Assembly (NCBI RefSeq): GCF_019431045.1 | Contig: NZ_JAHXPT010000004.1 | Span: 62,001 to 126,000 of the forward strand | Length of the DNA stretch: 64,000 nucleotides | Direction of reading: 5' to 3' | Source: Clostridium weizhouense | GTDB lineage: Bacteria; Bacillota; Clostridia; Clostridiales; Clostridiaceae | Shown here: in pieces, positions 54,948-64,000 of the stretch | How positions within the stretch are numbered: position 1 is the stretch's first letter | How the letters are laid out: each line of letters starts with the position of its first letter | Made by a program: the position numbers and the translations under genes | The notes under the pieces: generated by a model | Databases searched by the model: none | The model's input: the letters and a program-made list of their open reading frames with translations, nothing else | What the model was told of the DNA's origin: nothing

Positions 54948-55667
54948 TTACATCTCTCCTCCAAACAACAATACAGTTATGTTATCTCTACCACCTTTTT
55001 CTTTTGCCAAATTCACCAATCTATTAGCTGCATTATTATAATCATTTTCCTCATTAATTATAGACAATATTTCTTCATTTGTTAATTCATTTGTAAGTCC
55101 ATCTGAACATAAAATATATAAATCATATTGATTACTTTTTAATGGAAAAATATCTACATCTACTTTTCTACCAGTTCCTAAAGCTCTCGTTATTATATTT
55201 TTTTTAGGATGGTTTATTGCATCTTCTTCTGTTATACTTCCACTATCTATCAATTCTTGTACTAAAGAATGATCTTTTGTTATTTTTGTTATTTTTCCAT
55301 CCTTTACTGCTAAACATGAACTATCTCCTACATTTGCAATGTGAATAAAATCTTTAGTTATTAAACAAGCCGTAACTGTAGTTCCCATTCCATTTAGAGC
55401 TTGATTAGTCTTTGAATATTCAAAAATTAATTCATTTGATTTTTGAATTGCTGATTCAATCAATTCTTCTTTAGTTATAGAAAAAAACTTTTCTTCTACA
55501 TATTTTACAATTTGTTCTGCTGCCATTTTACTAGCTACCTCACCAGCATTATGTCCGCCCATTCCATCTGCAACTACGTATATTTTAAAATCTTCTTTTT
55601 CTAAATAAATAGTAAAGTCTTCATTTAAAGTTCTTTTTAATCCTACATCACTAACTAAGCCAACCAA
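54948..55667 (-). CDS. prpC: PP2C-family protein phosphatase PrpC (Stp)
   Basis: PrpC removes phosphate from targets of PknB. The 239-residue protein carries PP2C motifs: SDVGLKRTLNEDF at the N terminus, VVADGMGGHNAGEVAS, ANVGDSSCLAVKDG, ILCSDGLTNELTNEE and GGRDNITVLLF at the C terminus, containing the metal-binding Asp residues. It starts with TTG (55667) after GGGGGAGA and stops 1 nt before the pknB start codon. The rlmN-prpC-pknB order is conserved in Firmicutes. Confidence 0.97.
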   Translation of the reverse strand: MVGLVSDVGLKRTLNEDFTIYLEKEDFKIYVVADGMGGHNAGEVASKMAAEQIVKYVEEKFFSITKEELIESAIQKSNELIFEYSKTNQALNGMGTTVTACLITKDFIHIANVGDSSCLAVKDGKITKITKDHSLVQELIDSGSITEEDAINHPKKNIITRALGTGRKVDVDIFPLKSNQYDLYILCSDGLTNELTNEEILSIINEENDYNNAANRLVNLAKEKGGRDNITVLLFGGEM

Positions 55668-55668
55668 T

Positions 55669-56712
55669 TTATTCTCCCCCTATCTTTTGGGTATTTATAT
55701 AACTACGTCTAAGTTGTCCACAAGCTGCATTAATATCGCTTCCCATTTCTCGTCTTACAGTGACCTCTATGCCTAATTTTTTTAATACATTTGAAAAATC
55801 TTGTATTGATTCTTTAGAAGATCTTTTAAATAAACTTTCCTTTATTTCATTAACTGGTATTAAATTAACATGACAAAGCAGTCCTTTTAATAATTTACCT
55901 AAAGCTTTTGCATCTTCTTTAGTGTCATTAACTCCCCTTACTAAAGCATATTCAAAAGTAACCCTTCTATTTGTCTTATTAATAAAATATCTACAAGCTT
56001 CTAAAATTTCTTCTATAGTATATTTATTAGCTATTGGCATAATTTCTTTTCTTTTTTCATCACTAAATGCATGAAGAGATATTGCTAAAGTAATATTTAA
56101 GTTTTTATCTGCAAGTTCATATATTTTAGGAACTATACCACAAGTTGATAATGTTATATGCCTTTGACCTATATTTAATCCATACTCTGCACAAACTAAT
56201 TCTAAAAATTTCATAACATTATCATAGTTGTCCAACGGTTCTCCACTTCCCATTAAAACAACATTTGATATTCTTTCTCCAATATAATCCTGTACTACAA
56301 GTATTTCAGATAAAATCTCTCCAGCAGTTAAATTTCTAACCCTTCCATCAATTGTTGAAGCACAGAATTTACAGCCCATTCTACAACCAACTTGAGTTGA
56401 TATACATATAGAATTTCCATGTTTATATCTCATAAGTACACTCTCTATTAAATTTCCATCTGAAAATTTTAATAAAAATTTTTCAGTACCATCAATATTA
56501 GATTTATAGACTTCTTCTATTTCAGGAAAACTAATTTCAAAACTTTCTTCAAGTTTGCTAATTAAAGATTTAGGGATATTTCTCATATCCTTAAAATCTT
56601 TAATTCCTTTATATATCCATGAAATTATTTGCTTTGCTCTAAAAGAACTTTCATTATTTTCCTTCATCCATAACACAAGCTCTTCCAGAGTATAATCTAA
56701 TAAATTTTTCAT
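55669..56712 (-). CDS. rlmN: Dual-specificity 23S rRNA/tRNA A2-methyltransferase RlmN
   Basis: RlmN methylates A2503 of 23S rRNA and A37 of certain tRNAs by radical SAM chemistry. The 347-residue protein has the cluster motif C110-x3-C114-x2-C117 ([11 protein letters not shown]), [17 protein letters not shown], and the second methyl-carrying Cys near the C terminus ([12 protein letters not shown]). It ends 1 nt before prpC and follows rsmB. Confidence 0.98.
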   Translation of the reverse strand: MKNLLDYTLEELVLWMKENNESSFRAKQIISWIYKGIKDFKDMRNIPKSLISKLEESFEISFPEIEEVYKSNIDGTEKFLLKFSDGNLIESVLMRYKHGNSICISTQVGCRMGCKFCASTIDGRVRNLTAGEILSEILVVQDYIGERISNVVLMGSGEPLDNYDNVMKFLELVCAEYGLNIGQRHITLSTCGIVPKIYELADKNLNITLAISLHAFSDEKRKEIMPIANKYTIEEILEACRYFINKTNRRVTFEYALVRGVNDTKEDAKALGKLLKGLLCHVNLIPVNEIKESLFKRSSKESIQDFSNVLKKLGIEVTVRREMGSDINAACGQLRRSYINTQKIGGE

Positions 56713-56728
56713 TTATTCACCTACTATG

Positions 56729-58045
56729 TTATTGCTTTTCTAATTTTACAACAAAGAATCCATCCATATTTTCATTAGGCATTATAGTTAATGAACCATC
56801 TCTATTATAGACTAAATTATCTTGCTTACCTATGAAAATCTTCTTTATTTTACAATCTTTATTATTATTTAAAAACCATTCTATATTTTCTTCATTTTCT
56901 TCTTTATTAAGAGTACAAGTTGAATATATCATGATTCCACCTGTTTTTAAATATTCCCAAGCATTCTTCATTATCTTTCTTTGAATTGGAATAATTTCTC
57001 TTAAATCATTTCTTTTTTTATTCCATTTTATTTCAGGTTTTTTTCTTATTATACCTAATCCAGAACATGGAACATCTATTAATACTCTATCTGCAGATGA
57101 TATAAGTTTAGGATCTAATTTAGTTGCATCTCCTAATTGAACTTCTACATTAGTAACTCCTAATCTTTTACAATTTTCTTCTATTAAAGCTAACTTAGAA
57201 TCATGAATATCAAAAGCTAGTACTTCACCTTTGTTTTCCATTATTTCTGCTATATGAGTTGTTTTACCGCCTGGTGCACTACACAAATCTAACACTCTCA
57301 TATTTTGTTCTAATTCAAGTAATGGTGCAACTAACATAGCACTCTCATCTTGTACTGTAATCTTGCCATCTTTAAATAAAGGATTTTCTTGAATTGAGCT
57401 TCCACCCTTAATAGAAATAGCTTCTGGACAAACAAATCCTTCCTCAATGCAATATTCCATTTCTTCTAATTCATCATAAACATCATCATAATTACATTTA
57501 ATATCATTCACTCTAACACTAATTTTTGGAGTTTGATTTAAACCTGCCAGTATTCTTTTTCCTACTTCTTCTCCATATTGTTTAATTAAAAGTCTTATCA
57601 TCCAAGGTTCAAATGAAAATTTATATGCATATTCATCAATTTTATTACCATCAACTTTAATATCATCTGGATTTTTAGTATAATTTCTAAGTATACCATT
57701 TACAAGTTTAGATGATTCCTCAGATATGTTCTTTGCATCATCAACAGCCTCATTACAAGCTGCATAACTTGGTATCTTATCCAAAAATGCCATTTGATAT
57801 ATTGCTACTCTTAATATATTTAAAACATCATTATCCATTATTTTAATATCTTTTACAAAATTAGAAATAATTATATCAAGTGTTTTCTTTCTTCTTAAAA
57901 CTCCATATACTATTTCAGTTAATAATGCTTTATCCTTTTCAGATAAATCTGAATTACTTAATTCTTTTGAAATAACTATATTTGAATACGCTCCTTCATT
58001 TATGACTCTTTTTAATATTTTTACTGCTAAATTTCTACAATTCAT
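56729..58045 (-). CDS. rsmB: 16S rRNA (cytosine967-C5)-methyltransferase RsmB
   Basis: RsmB (Sun/Fmu) methylates C967 of 16S rRNA. The 438-residue protein has an N-terminal NusB-like helical domain (1 to about 140) and a C-terminal methyltransferase domain with VLDLCSAPGGKTTHIAE (SAM), the two active-site cysteines in IDVPCSGLGI and YSTCTLN. It lies between the YugP protease gene and rlmN. Confidence 0.97.
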   Translation of the reverse strand: MNCRNLAVKILKRVINEGAYSNIVISKELSNSDLSEKDKALLTEIVYGVLRRKKTLDIIISNFVKDIKIMDNDVLNILRVAIYQMAFLDKIPSYAACNEAVDDAKNISEESSKLVNGILRNYTKNPDDIKVDGNKIDEYAYKFSFEPWMIRLLIKQYGEEVGKRILAGLNQTPKISVRVNDIKCNYDDVYDELEEMEYCIEEGFVCPEAISIKGGSSIQENPLFKDGKITVQDESAMLVAPLLELEQNMRVLDLCSAPGGKTTHIAEIMENKGEVLAFDIHDSKLALIEENCKRLGVTNVEVQLGDATKLDPKLISSADRVLIDVPCSGLGIIRKKPEIKWNKKRNDLREIIPIQRKIMKNAWEYLKTGGIMIYSTCTLNKEENEENIEWFLNNNKDCKIKKIFIGKQDNLVYNRDGSLTIMPNENMDGFFVVKLEKQ

Positions 58046-58061
58046 ATACTACCTCTTTTAC

Positions 58062-58739
58062 TTAATCTCTATTACTAATTGCAATAAGTCTAATTAATTG
58101 CGATATTGACATTAATGCTGCCGCAACATAAGTCATAGCTGCCGCATCTAAAACTTTTGTTGCTCCATTTACTTCATCATTATATAAAATATTTCTAGTT
58201 TTTAATATGTTTAATGCTCTACTTGACGCATTAAATTCAACAGGTAATGTAATTAATTGAAAAATTACAGCTCCTGAAAATAACACAATTCCTAAAGTCA
58301 CTAAACCTTTAAATCCCATTAATATTCCTATAAAAAATAAAATCCATGAAACACTTGAACTAATATTAACAACTGGCACAATTGAGTTTCTTACCACTAA
58401 AGGTTTATATGCCTCTTTATGTTGCATTGCATGACCTACTTCATGTGCTGCAATACCAGCTGATGCTATTGTTTGACCTGAATAAACTTCTGGTGATAAT
58501 CTTAAAACTCTACTTGAAGGATCATAATGATCTCCTAATTTAGAATTTATAACTTCTATCTGGATATCCCAAAGACCTGCTTCATCTAGCATCATCCTTG
58601 CCACCTGTTGTCCTGTATAACCATTCATTGTTCTTACTTTACTATACTTGTTATATGCAGAATTAACTTTATTTTGTGCCCAAAAAGCAATTATTATTGC
58701 AGGAAGTAATATTATCATTGTACTGTCAAAATAAAACAT
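58062..58739 (-). CDS. YugP-type membrane zinc metallopeptidase
   Basis: A 225-residue membrane protein of the YugP family (Zn_peptidase_2). It has an N-terminal membrane helix (about 5-20), the gluzincin-like zinc motif HEVGH (H99, E100, H103), and at least two further hydrophobic segments (about 130-165) and one near the C terminus. The substrate is unknown. Genes of this family sit between fmt and rsmB in many clostridia. Confidence 0.9.
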   Translation of the reverse strand: MFYFDSTMIILLPAIIIAFWAQNKVNSAYNKYSKVRTMNGYTGQQVARMMLDEAGLWDIQIEVINSKLGDHYDPSSRVLRLSPEVYSGQTIASAGIAAHEVGHAMQHKEAYKPLVVRNSIVPVVNISSSVSWILFFIGILMGFKGLVTLGIVLFSGAVIFQLITLPVEFNASSRALNILKTRNILYNDEVNGATKVLDAAAMTYVAAALMSISQLIRLIAISNRD

Positions 58740-58751
58740 AATTTTTCCCTC

Positions 58752-59681
58752 CTATATTCCTAAAATAACACCTTTTTCTATACTATTACCATTTATGTAT
58801 TGTGCTATAGTAAGTGGCTTCCCATTAGGGAATTGTACTTTTTCTATAAGAATTACTTTTTCTTTACAAGCAACCTTTATCCCATCTTTTGTTACATCTA
58901 TTATAGTTCCCGGAACTTTAGCTGTTTGTTCTTCTAAAACTTTCGTTTTATATATTTTCATTCTTTCACCTTTGTATTGTGTATAAGCAATTGGCCAAGG
59001 ACTTAGTCCTCTTACAAGATTATGAATATCTTTTGCACTTTCTGACCAATTTATATTTGCTAATTCCTTATCAAGCATCTTTGCATAAAAAGTTTCATCA
59101 CTTTGCTTTATAGGATTTATTTCTCCTTTATAAAGACCTTGCATAGTTTTAATTAAAAGTTCTGATCCTCTTATCATTAAAATATCATGTAATTCTCCAC
59201 TTGTCATGTCATCACTTATTTCAATTTCATCTTTAAGAAGCATATCTCCTGTATCTAATCCTACATCCATCAACATAGTAGTATTTCCTGAAGTTTTTTC
59301 ACCTTTTATTATAGCCCAATTTAATGGTGCTGCACCTCTATACATAGGAAGAAGTGATGCATGCAAATTTATGCAACCATATTTAGGAATATCCAATACC
59401 TCTTTTGTTAAAATTTGTCCAAATGCAACTACAATAATAAAGTCGGGATTTATTTCTTTTAATTTATTAATTAATTCTCTATCATCTTTAAGCTTTATAG
59501 GCTGATAAATTGGAATATCATGCTTTAATGCTTCATCTTTTACAGCAGAATAAGCCATTTTTTTACCTCTACCTTTCGGCTTATCTGGTTGAGTTATTAC
59601 TGCTTTAACATCATATGTTTCTATTATCTTTTTTAAAGACGGAACTGCAAACTCGGGTGTCCCCATAAATACTACTTTCAT
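58752..59681 (-). CDS. fmt: Methionyl-tRNA formyltransferase
   Basis: Fmt formylates initiator Met-tRNA. The 309-residue protein has [15 protein letters not shown] at the N terminus, the catalytic [18 protein letters not shown] (Asn/His motif) and [10 protein letters not shown], and a C-terminal OB domain. It is 13 nt after def, whose product removes the formyl group again. Confidence 0.98.
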   Translation of the reverse strand: MKVVFMGTPEFAVPSLKKIIETYDVKAVITQPDKPKGRGKKMAYSAVKDEALKHDIPIYQPIKLKDDRELINKLKEINPDFIIVVAFGQILTKEVLDIPKYGCINLHASLLPMYRGAAPLNWAIIKGEKTSGNTTMLMDVGLDTGDMLLKDEIEISDDMTSGELHDILMIRGSELLIKTMQGLYKGEINPIKQSDETFYAKMLDKELANINWSESAKDIHNLVRGLSPWPIAYTQYKGERMKIYKTKVLEEQTAKVPGTIIDVTKDGIKVACKEKVILIEKVQFPNGKPLTIAQYINGNSIEKGVILGI

Positions 59682-59694
59682 TTATTATGGCCTC

Positions 59695-60138
59695 CTATTT
59701 TCTTTTTGCTCTATCTACAAATAAAGTTCCATTTAAATGATCATATTCATGACATATAGCTCTTGCTAAAAGATCTTCCGCTTCTATTTCGAACTCTTCA
59801 CCTTTTTCATTTAATGCTCTAGCTTTAACAAATTTAGGTCTTTTTACTGGTGCTGTTTCACCTGGTAAACTTAAACATCCCTCCTCATCTACTTGTATTC
59901 CTTCTGTTTCTAATATTTCAGGATTTATAAATACTAAAGGACCTTCTCCAATATCTACAATAAATAATCTTTTTAATATACCTACTTGTGGTCCAGCTAA
60001 ACCAACACCATCTGCTTCGTACATTGTTTCAAACATATCTTTAATTAAAGTTACTATTCTATCATCAATATTTTCAACTTCTCTACATTTCTTTCTTAAG
60101 ATTGGATCTCCAAATTTTCTTATATTTCTTAATGCCAT
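59695..60138 (-). CDS. def: Peptide deformylase
   Basis: Def removes the N-formyl group from new proteins. The 147-residue protein has all three motifs: [11 protein letters not shown] (44-54), EEGCLSLP with metal ligand C88, and HEYDH with ligands H130 and H134. It lies between priA and fmt. Confidence 0.98.
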   Translation of the reverse strand: MALRNIRKFGDPILRKKCREVENIDDRIVTLIKDMFETMYEADGVGLAGPQVGILKRLFIVDIGEGPLVFINPEILETEGIQVDEEGCLSLPGETAPVKRPKFVKARALNEKGEEFEIEAEDLLARAICHEYDHLNGTLFVDRAKRK

Positions 60139-60152
60139 TTTAATTCTTCCCC

Positions 60153-62354
60153 CTAATTCATATTATTTGGGTTTATATCTATACTAACCCTTATTTCATT
60201 ATATACACTCTTATTTAATAGATAAAGTGTCTCTTTTACTTTTTTGTTAAATTTATCAGTTAAATTTCCTTTTATAAGTATTTGCCAACGATATTTATCC
60301 TTTAATTTGGTAATTATGCATGGTACTGGACCTAATAACGTTAAATCTTTCTCATTTATTATTTTTTCCAGTTCTTCTCCTAAATTATACATAAAGTTCT
60401 TTAATTTTTCTTCAAATTTGCTAGAAGCATTAATTAAAAGTATTTTTCCAAAAGGTGGATTATTCATAAATTTTCTCAAAGTTAATTCTTCTTTAAATAA
60501 AGATTCATAATCTTCTTCTTTTGCATATTTTATACTATAATGCTCTGGATTATAGGTTTGAACAATGACATTCCCTTCCTTTTCTCCTCTCCCTGCTCTT
60601 CCTGCAACTTGAGTAATTATTTGAAATGTTCTTTCTCCAGATCTATAATCTGGAATATTTATTGAAATGTCAGCTGCTAATACTCCAACCAGAGTAACAT
60701 TAGGGAAATCCAAACCTTTGGCAATCATTTGAGTTCCTATTAAAATATCACCATCACCTTTTTTGAATGAGTTGTAAATAGATTCATGTGAATTTTTATG
60801 TCTTGTCGTATCAACATCCATTCTTAATACTTTTGCTTTAGGAAAATATTTTTTAACTTCCAATTCAACTCTCTCAGTTCCTGCACCAAAAAATTTAACA
60901 TATTTACTTTTACATTTAGGACATATCTTAGAAACTTTTTCTGCTCTACCACAATAATGACATATTAAATATCCATTTTTGTGATAAGTCATAGAAACAT
61001 CACATTCTGGACATTTAAACACATAGCCACAACTTCTACAAGAAACAAAAGTAGATAATCCTCTTCTATTTAAAAATAAAATTATTTGATTTTTTTCTCT
61101 TAAATTCATATCAATCTCATTATAAAGTTTTCTACTAAATAAAGAAATATTATTAGCCTTTAATTCTTGTCTCATATCTATTATATCAAACTTAGGCATT
61201 TTTCTCATATTGACTCTTTTAGTCATCTCTATTAATGTATATTCACCTTTTAATGCTTTATAATAAGTTTCAACACTCGGAGTAGCTGAACCTAAAACTA
61301 ATTTACAATTTTTCAATTTACTTATAAACTCTGCTACTTCAATTGTGTTATATTTAGGATTTTGTTCTGACTTATAACTTGATTCATGTTCTTCATCTAT
61401 TATTATTAATCCCAAATCATTCATTGGTAAGAAAAGTGCACTTCTTGCACCAATAACAAGTTTAGCTTTTCCTTCCTTAACTCTATACCATTCATCAAAT
61501 CTTTCACCTTCTGAAAGTCTGCTATGAAAAAGTGCAATATTACTACCAAATCGACCTTTAAATCGTTCAATCATTTGAGGCGTTAAAGATATTTCTGGGA
61601 CTAAAACTATACAGCTTTTACCTTTTTTTAAAGTTTCATTTACTAAATTCATGTAAACTTCTGTTTTCCCAGAACCCGTAACTCCTTTTATTAAATACCC
61701 CAAATTATTTCCATTTAAAATTGTATTTAATGCATATGTTTGTTCAATATTTAATACTTTGGATATATCTTTATCATAATTACGAACATTATATCTAAAT
61801 ACTACTTTTTCTTCACATTTTAAAAAACCATTCTTTATTAAATTATTTAAAGAATAAAGCGAAAATCCTTTTTCTTTAGTTAATTCAGTTTTTGTAAAAC
61901 AACCTTCATTTAGAGATATAAAATTATAAAGGCTTATATAATTTTCTTTATTAAATTTTTCTCCACATAACGGTTTTTCTGTAAATATGACTATCTTTTT
62001 CTTGTTTTTAATACCCTTCATAATTCCAACTGGAATCAATAATCTTATAGCATCAATAAATTTACAAAGATATTTTTCTCTTAAAAATTTAATAAGTTCA
62101 ATATCACTATTAGTTAAAATAGGTTTATCATCAGAACAACTTATAATATTTTTAACTTTATATTTTAAATCTACTTCCTCTGTTAAAATTGAAAATACAA
62201 AACCATCAACAATCCTATTACCCTTTCCAAATGGCACTTTTACTCTAAATCCAACATTAACTTTATCAAAAAGTTCATCCGGAATTTTATAGGTAAAAGG
62301 TCTATCAACTTCGTTTGCATCACTATTTATAATTATTTCAGCATAAATGCCCAT
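60153..62354 (-). CDS. priA: Primosomal replication-restart helicase PriA
   Basis: PriA reloads the replicative helicase at stalled forks. The 733-residue protein has the N-terminal DNA-binding domains, Walker A GVTGSGKT (near 221), the DEEH box (near 318), a zinc region with CRSCG..CPEC..CHYCG..CPKC, and C-terminal helicase motifs including [10 protein letters not shown] non-coding stretch with copy 2 of the dispersed repeat lies upstream, after the coaBC terminator. Confidence 0.98.
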   Translation of the reverse strand: MGIYAEIIINSDANEVDRPFTYKIPDELFDKVNVGFRVKVPFGKGNRIVDGFVFSILTEEVDLKYKVKNIISCSDDKPILTNSDIELIKFLREKYLCKFIDAIRLLIPVGIMKGIKNKKKIVIFTEKPLCGEKFNKENYISLYNFISLNEGCFTKTELTKEKGFSLYSLNNLIKNGFLKCEEKVVFRYNVRNYDKDISKVLNIEQTYALNTILNGNNLGYLIKGVTGSGKTEVYMNLVNETLKKGKSCIVLVPEISLTPQMIERFKGRFGSNIALFHSRLSEGERFDEWYRVKEGKAKLVIGARSALFLPMNDLGLIIIDEEHESSYKSEQNPKYNTIEVAEFISKLKNCKLVLGSATPSVETYYKALKGEYTLIEMTKRVNMRKMPKFDIIDMRQELKANNISLFSRKLYNEIDMNLREKNQIILFLNRRGLSTFVSCRSCGYVFKCPECDVSMTYHKNGYLICHYCGRAEKVSKICPKCKSKYVKFFGAGTERVELEVKKYFPKAKVLRMDVDTTRHKNSHESIYNSFKKGDGDILIGTQMIAKGLDFPNVTLVGVLAADISINIPDYRSGERTFQIITQVAGRAGRGEKEGNVIVQTYNPEHYSIKYAKEEDYESLFKEELTLRKFMNNPPFGKILLINASSKFEEKLKNFMYNLGEELEKIINEKDLTLLGPVPCIITKLKDKYRWQILIKGNLTDKFNKKVKETLYLLNKSVYNEIRVSIDINPNNMN

Positions 62355-62390
62355 TTAAATTCACCCTTTTTCAAGATGCCTTTTTATTTA

Positions 62391-62550
62391 AGGCACATGA
62401 AATAATTAATAGATCTTTAACATATGTTTTATATTCTGTATGAAATAAGAAAGCAATTTTATTTAACAGCGAGCTATTAACTGAATTTGCTAACGCAGTA
62501 TTACAAAAAATAAACATACATACTAATCTACTATTTTTTTGAATGTGCCT
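62391..62550. repeat. Repeat element with terminal inverted repeats, copy 2 (upstream of priA)
   Basis: AGGCACAT (62391-62398) and ATGTGCCT (62543-62550) are exact complements; going inwards about 18 of 25 positions match with one gap, so the 160-nt segment has imperfect terminal inverted repeats like a miniature element. Inside lie block A (AATTTGCTAACGCAGTATTAC, 62484-62504) and block B (TCTACTATTTTTTTGAAT, about 62527-62544), both shared with copies 1 and 3. No protein is encoded. The inner part covers most of the gap between coaBC and priA. Confidence 0.55.
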
Positions 62551-62560
62551 AATATGAGAA

Positions 62561-62583
62561 GAAAGCGCAAATTTAGCGCTTTC
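62561..62583 (-). terminator. Intrinsic terminator at the end of coaBC
   Basis: A perfect 8-bp stem GAAAGCGC/GCGCTTTC (62561-62568, 62576-62583) with a 7-nt loop that contains the coaBC stop codon; the minus strand continues TTTCTTCTC. Confidence 0.7.
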
Positions 62584-63754
62584 CAACAATAATATCAAAT
62601 AAATTTCTAGCAACTTCACTTTTACTCATTTTATCTAATTTAATTTCTTTGCCTTCTTTAGATAAAATAACAACTTTATTATCCTCTGAGGCAAAACCAG
62701 TATCATTGCTTGTTATATCATTTGCCACAATATAATCTAAATTTTTCTTTAAAAGTTTATTTTGTGCATTTTCCTTTAAGTTTTGACTTTCTGCTGCAAA
62801 ACCAACTAAAATTTGCTTAGTTTTTTTATTTCCTAACTCCATTAAAATATCACTATCTCTAATGAAAGTTAAGTCTAAATTTCCTTCAAGTTTTTTTATC
62901 TTTTGTGTGCTATATTTTTCTATTTTATAATCAGCTACTGCTGCTGATTTTATTATGATATCGGAATCTCCAAAATATTTATTTACCTCATCTTTCATTT
63001 CATTATTAGTTGAAATTTTAACAAGATTAATATTTTTAGGTACATCTAATGATGTAGGTCCAGATATTAATGTAACTTCAGCACCTCTATTTCTAGCTTC
63101 TTTTGCTATTGCATAGCCCATTTTACCTGTAGATCTATTAGTAATAAATCTTACTGGATCTATTGGTGATATAGTAGGACCTGCTGTAACTAAGACTTTT
63201 TTCCCTATCAAATCTTTATTAACAAACTCTGACATTACTTTGTCAACTATTATTTCTGGACTTTCAAGTTTACCTTTTCCAATATCACCACATGCAAGTC
63301 TTCCAGATGCTGGTTCTATAAATTCATATCCTAATCTCTTAAGTTTTTCTATATTTTCTTGAACTATAGGATTATTGTACATATTTGTATTCATAGCAGG
63401 TGCAAAAATCACTTTTGCTTTAGTAGCCATAATAGTTGTAGATAACATATCATCAGCTATACCATTAGCTACTTTTCCAATTATATTAGCAGTAGCTGGT
63501 GCTACTAAAAATATATCTGCTTTTTCTGCTAAACTTATATGTTGAATTTCCCAAGCTTTTGGTTCAGAAAACATATCGCAGGTTACCATATTTTGGCTAA
63601 GTGATTGAAAAGAAAGCGGTGTAACAAATTCAGTAGCTGATTTTGTCATTATCACTCTAACTTCAATATCTTTTTTTCTAAGTAAACTTACTATCTCAAG
63701 CGCTTTATAAACCGCAATTCCTCCACTTACTCCTAATACAACACATTTTTTCAT
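62573..63754 (-). CDS. coaBC: Bifunctional phosphopantothenoylcysteine decarboxylase/synthetase CoaBC
   Basis: CoaBC adds cysteine to phosphopantothenate and decarboxylates the product, two steps of CoA synthesis. The 393-residue protein has the FMN-binding CoaC domain (1 to about 180; GVSGGIAVYKALEI, PAMNTNMYNNP, ASGRLACGDIGKGKL) and the CoaB domain (ITNRSTGKMGYAIA, KSAAVADYK, VGFAAES). It follows rpoZ by 5 nt. coaD, a later step, is also in the window. Confidence 0.98.
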   Translation of the reverse strand: MKKCVVLGVSGGIAVYKALEIVSLLRKKDIEVRVIMTKSATEFVTPLSFQSLSQNMVTCDMFSEPKAWEIQHISLAEKADIFLVAPATANIIGKVANGIADDMLSTTIMATKAKVIFAPAMNTNMYNNPIVQENIEKLKRLGYEFIEPASGRLACGDIGKGKLESPEIIVDKVMSEFVNKDLIGKKVLVTAGPTISPIDPVRFITNRSTGKMGYAIAKEARNRGAEVTLISGPTSLDVPKNINLVKISTNNEMKDEVNKYFGDSDIIIKSAAVADYKIEKYSTQKIKKLEGNLDLTFIRDSDILMELGNKKTKQILVGFAAESQNLKENAQNKLLKKNLDYIVANDITSNDTGFASEDNKVVILSKEGKEIKLDKMSKSEVARNLFDIIVGKR

Positions 63755-63759
63755 TTTTC

Positions 63760-63975
63760 TTAAATTCCTTCTTCTGAATTTGCATATTTAACTGCATCTT
63801 CATTTACTTCATTTATTGCAATTGTTAAAGGTTTATTGGAATCAACATCAACTAAAGGTTCTGCACCTTCAATTATTTCTCTAGCTCTTTTTGAAGTTAA
63901 AATAACTAAAGAATATCTGTCCTCCACCTTTGTTAATAAATCTACTATTGATGGATTAATCATAGAGTTGTTCAT
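63760..63975 (-). CDS. rpoZ: RNA polymerase omega subunit
   Basis: Omega stabilises the beta' subunit of RNA polymerase. The 71-residue protein has NPSIVDLLTKVEDRYSLVILTSKRAREI, the family core, and a short acidic C terminus. ATG at 63975 with AAGGAGG 9 nt upstream. It precedes coaBC and priA as in B. subtilis; gmk is expected beyond the window edge. Confidence 0.96.
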   Translation of the reverse strand: MNNSMINPSIVDLLTKVEDRYSLVILTSKRAREIIEGAEPLVDVDSNKPLTIAINEVNEDAVKYANSEEGI

Positions 63976-64000
63976 GTATTAAGTCCTCCTTTGAATCTAA

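Noticed and set aside
62371-62619. 82-codon minus-strand ORF between coaBC and priA
   Set aside because: It overlaps the end of coaBC, covers the repeat element and terminator, has no recognisable domain or SD, and its composition looks like translated intergenic DNA.

Overview
The window is a strongly A+T-rich, almost fully coding stretch of a low-GC Gram-positive chromosome. It belongs to a spore-forming Clostridium-type Firmicute. The evidence is PolC-type DNA polymerase III, CodY, SpoVM, YlbJ, the adjacent pta-ackA acetate pathway, consensus AAGGAGG ribosome sites, and a gene order (rpoZ-coaBC-priA-def-fmt-rsmB-rlmN-prpC-pknB-rsgA-rpe-thiN-spoVM-rpmB...smc-ftsY-ffh...rpsB-tsf-pyrH-frr-uppS-cdsA-dxr-rseP-ispG-polC-rimP-nusA-infB) that runs parallel to the equivalent Bacillus subtilis region. 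I cannot name a species from the sequence. Nearly all genes lie on the minus strand, so transcription runs from 64000 towards 1. Only yraN, tmcAL, ylbJ and rpmB are on the plus strand. No rRNA, tRNA, IS element, prophage or CRISPR array was seen.

Layout in the direction of transcription: (1) 64000-53027: rpoZ, coaBC, then priA-def-fmt-yugP-rsmB-rlmN-prpC-pknB (cofactor, replication restart, protein maturation, rRNA methylation, Ser/Thr signalling). (2) 52913-50468: rsgA-rpe-thiN and the tiny sporulation gene spoVM. (3) 50203-44180: rpmB (plus) diverging from asp23-fakA, then recG-rsmD-coaD and a coiled-coil protein. (4) 44200-41780: ylbJ and tmcAL on the plus strand. (5) 41494-35144: pta-ackA, yceD-rpmF, plsX-acpP, rnc and an Elp3-like radical SAM gene. 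(6) 35049-27974: a 32-residue membrane peptide, then smc-ftsY-ylxM-ffh-rpsP-khpA. (7) 27602-23942: rimM-trmD, rplS, rbgA-rnhB. (8) 23886-18506: yraN (plus) diverging from comM-dprA-topA. (9) 18316-14071: codY, rpsB-tsf, pyrH-frr. (10) 13644-1: uppS-cdsA, a permease, dxr-rseP-ispG, polC, rimP-nusA-rnpM-ylxQ-infB (infB truncated by the window edge).

Functionally this is core housekeeping: translation (initiation, elongation, recycling, r-proteins, rRNA and tRNA modification, SRP), transcription (NusA, omega), replication and chromosome work (PolC, PriA, RecG, TopA, SMC), isoprenoid and undecaprenyl lipid supply (Dxr, IspG, UppS), phospholipid start (PlsX, ACP, CdsA, FakA), acetate energy metabolism, and growth-state signalling (CodY, PknB/PrpC).

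The most interesting material is non-coding or very small: two small proteins below the usual ORF cutoff (spoVM; a membrane peptide fused by stop/SD overlap to smc); a dispersed intergenic repeat with three related copies upstream of uppS, comM and priA; a perfect 23-bp inverted repeat in front of plsX-acpP-rnc that could be an RNase III site; hairpins placed exactly at the ribosome sites of topA, recG, polC and khpA; and structured leaders before rpsB and rplS. Several annotated starts were moved to fit ribosome-binding sites (rnpM, rimP, uppS, topA, comM, rnhB, rplS, trmD, rimM, rnc, plsX, pta, rsgA, pknB).
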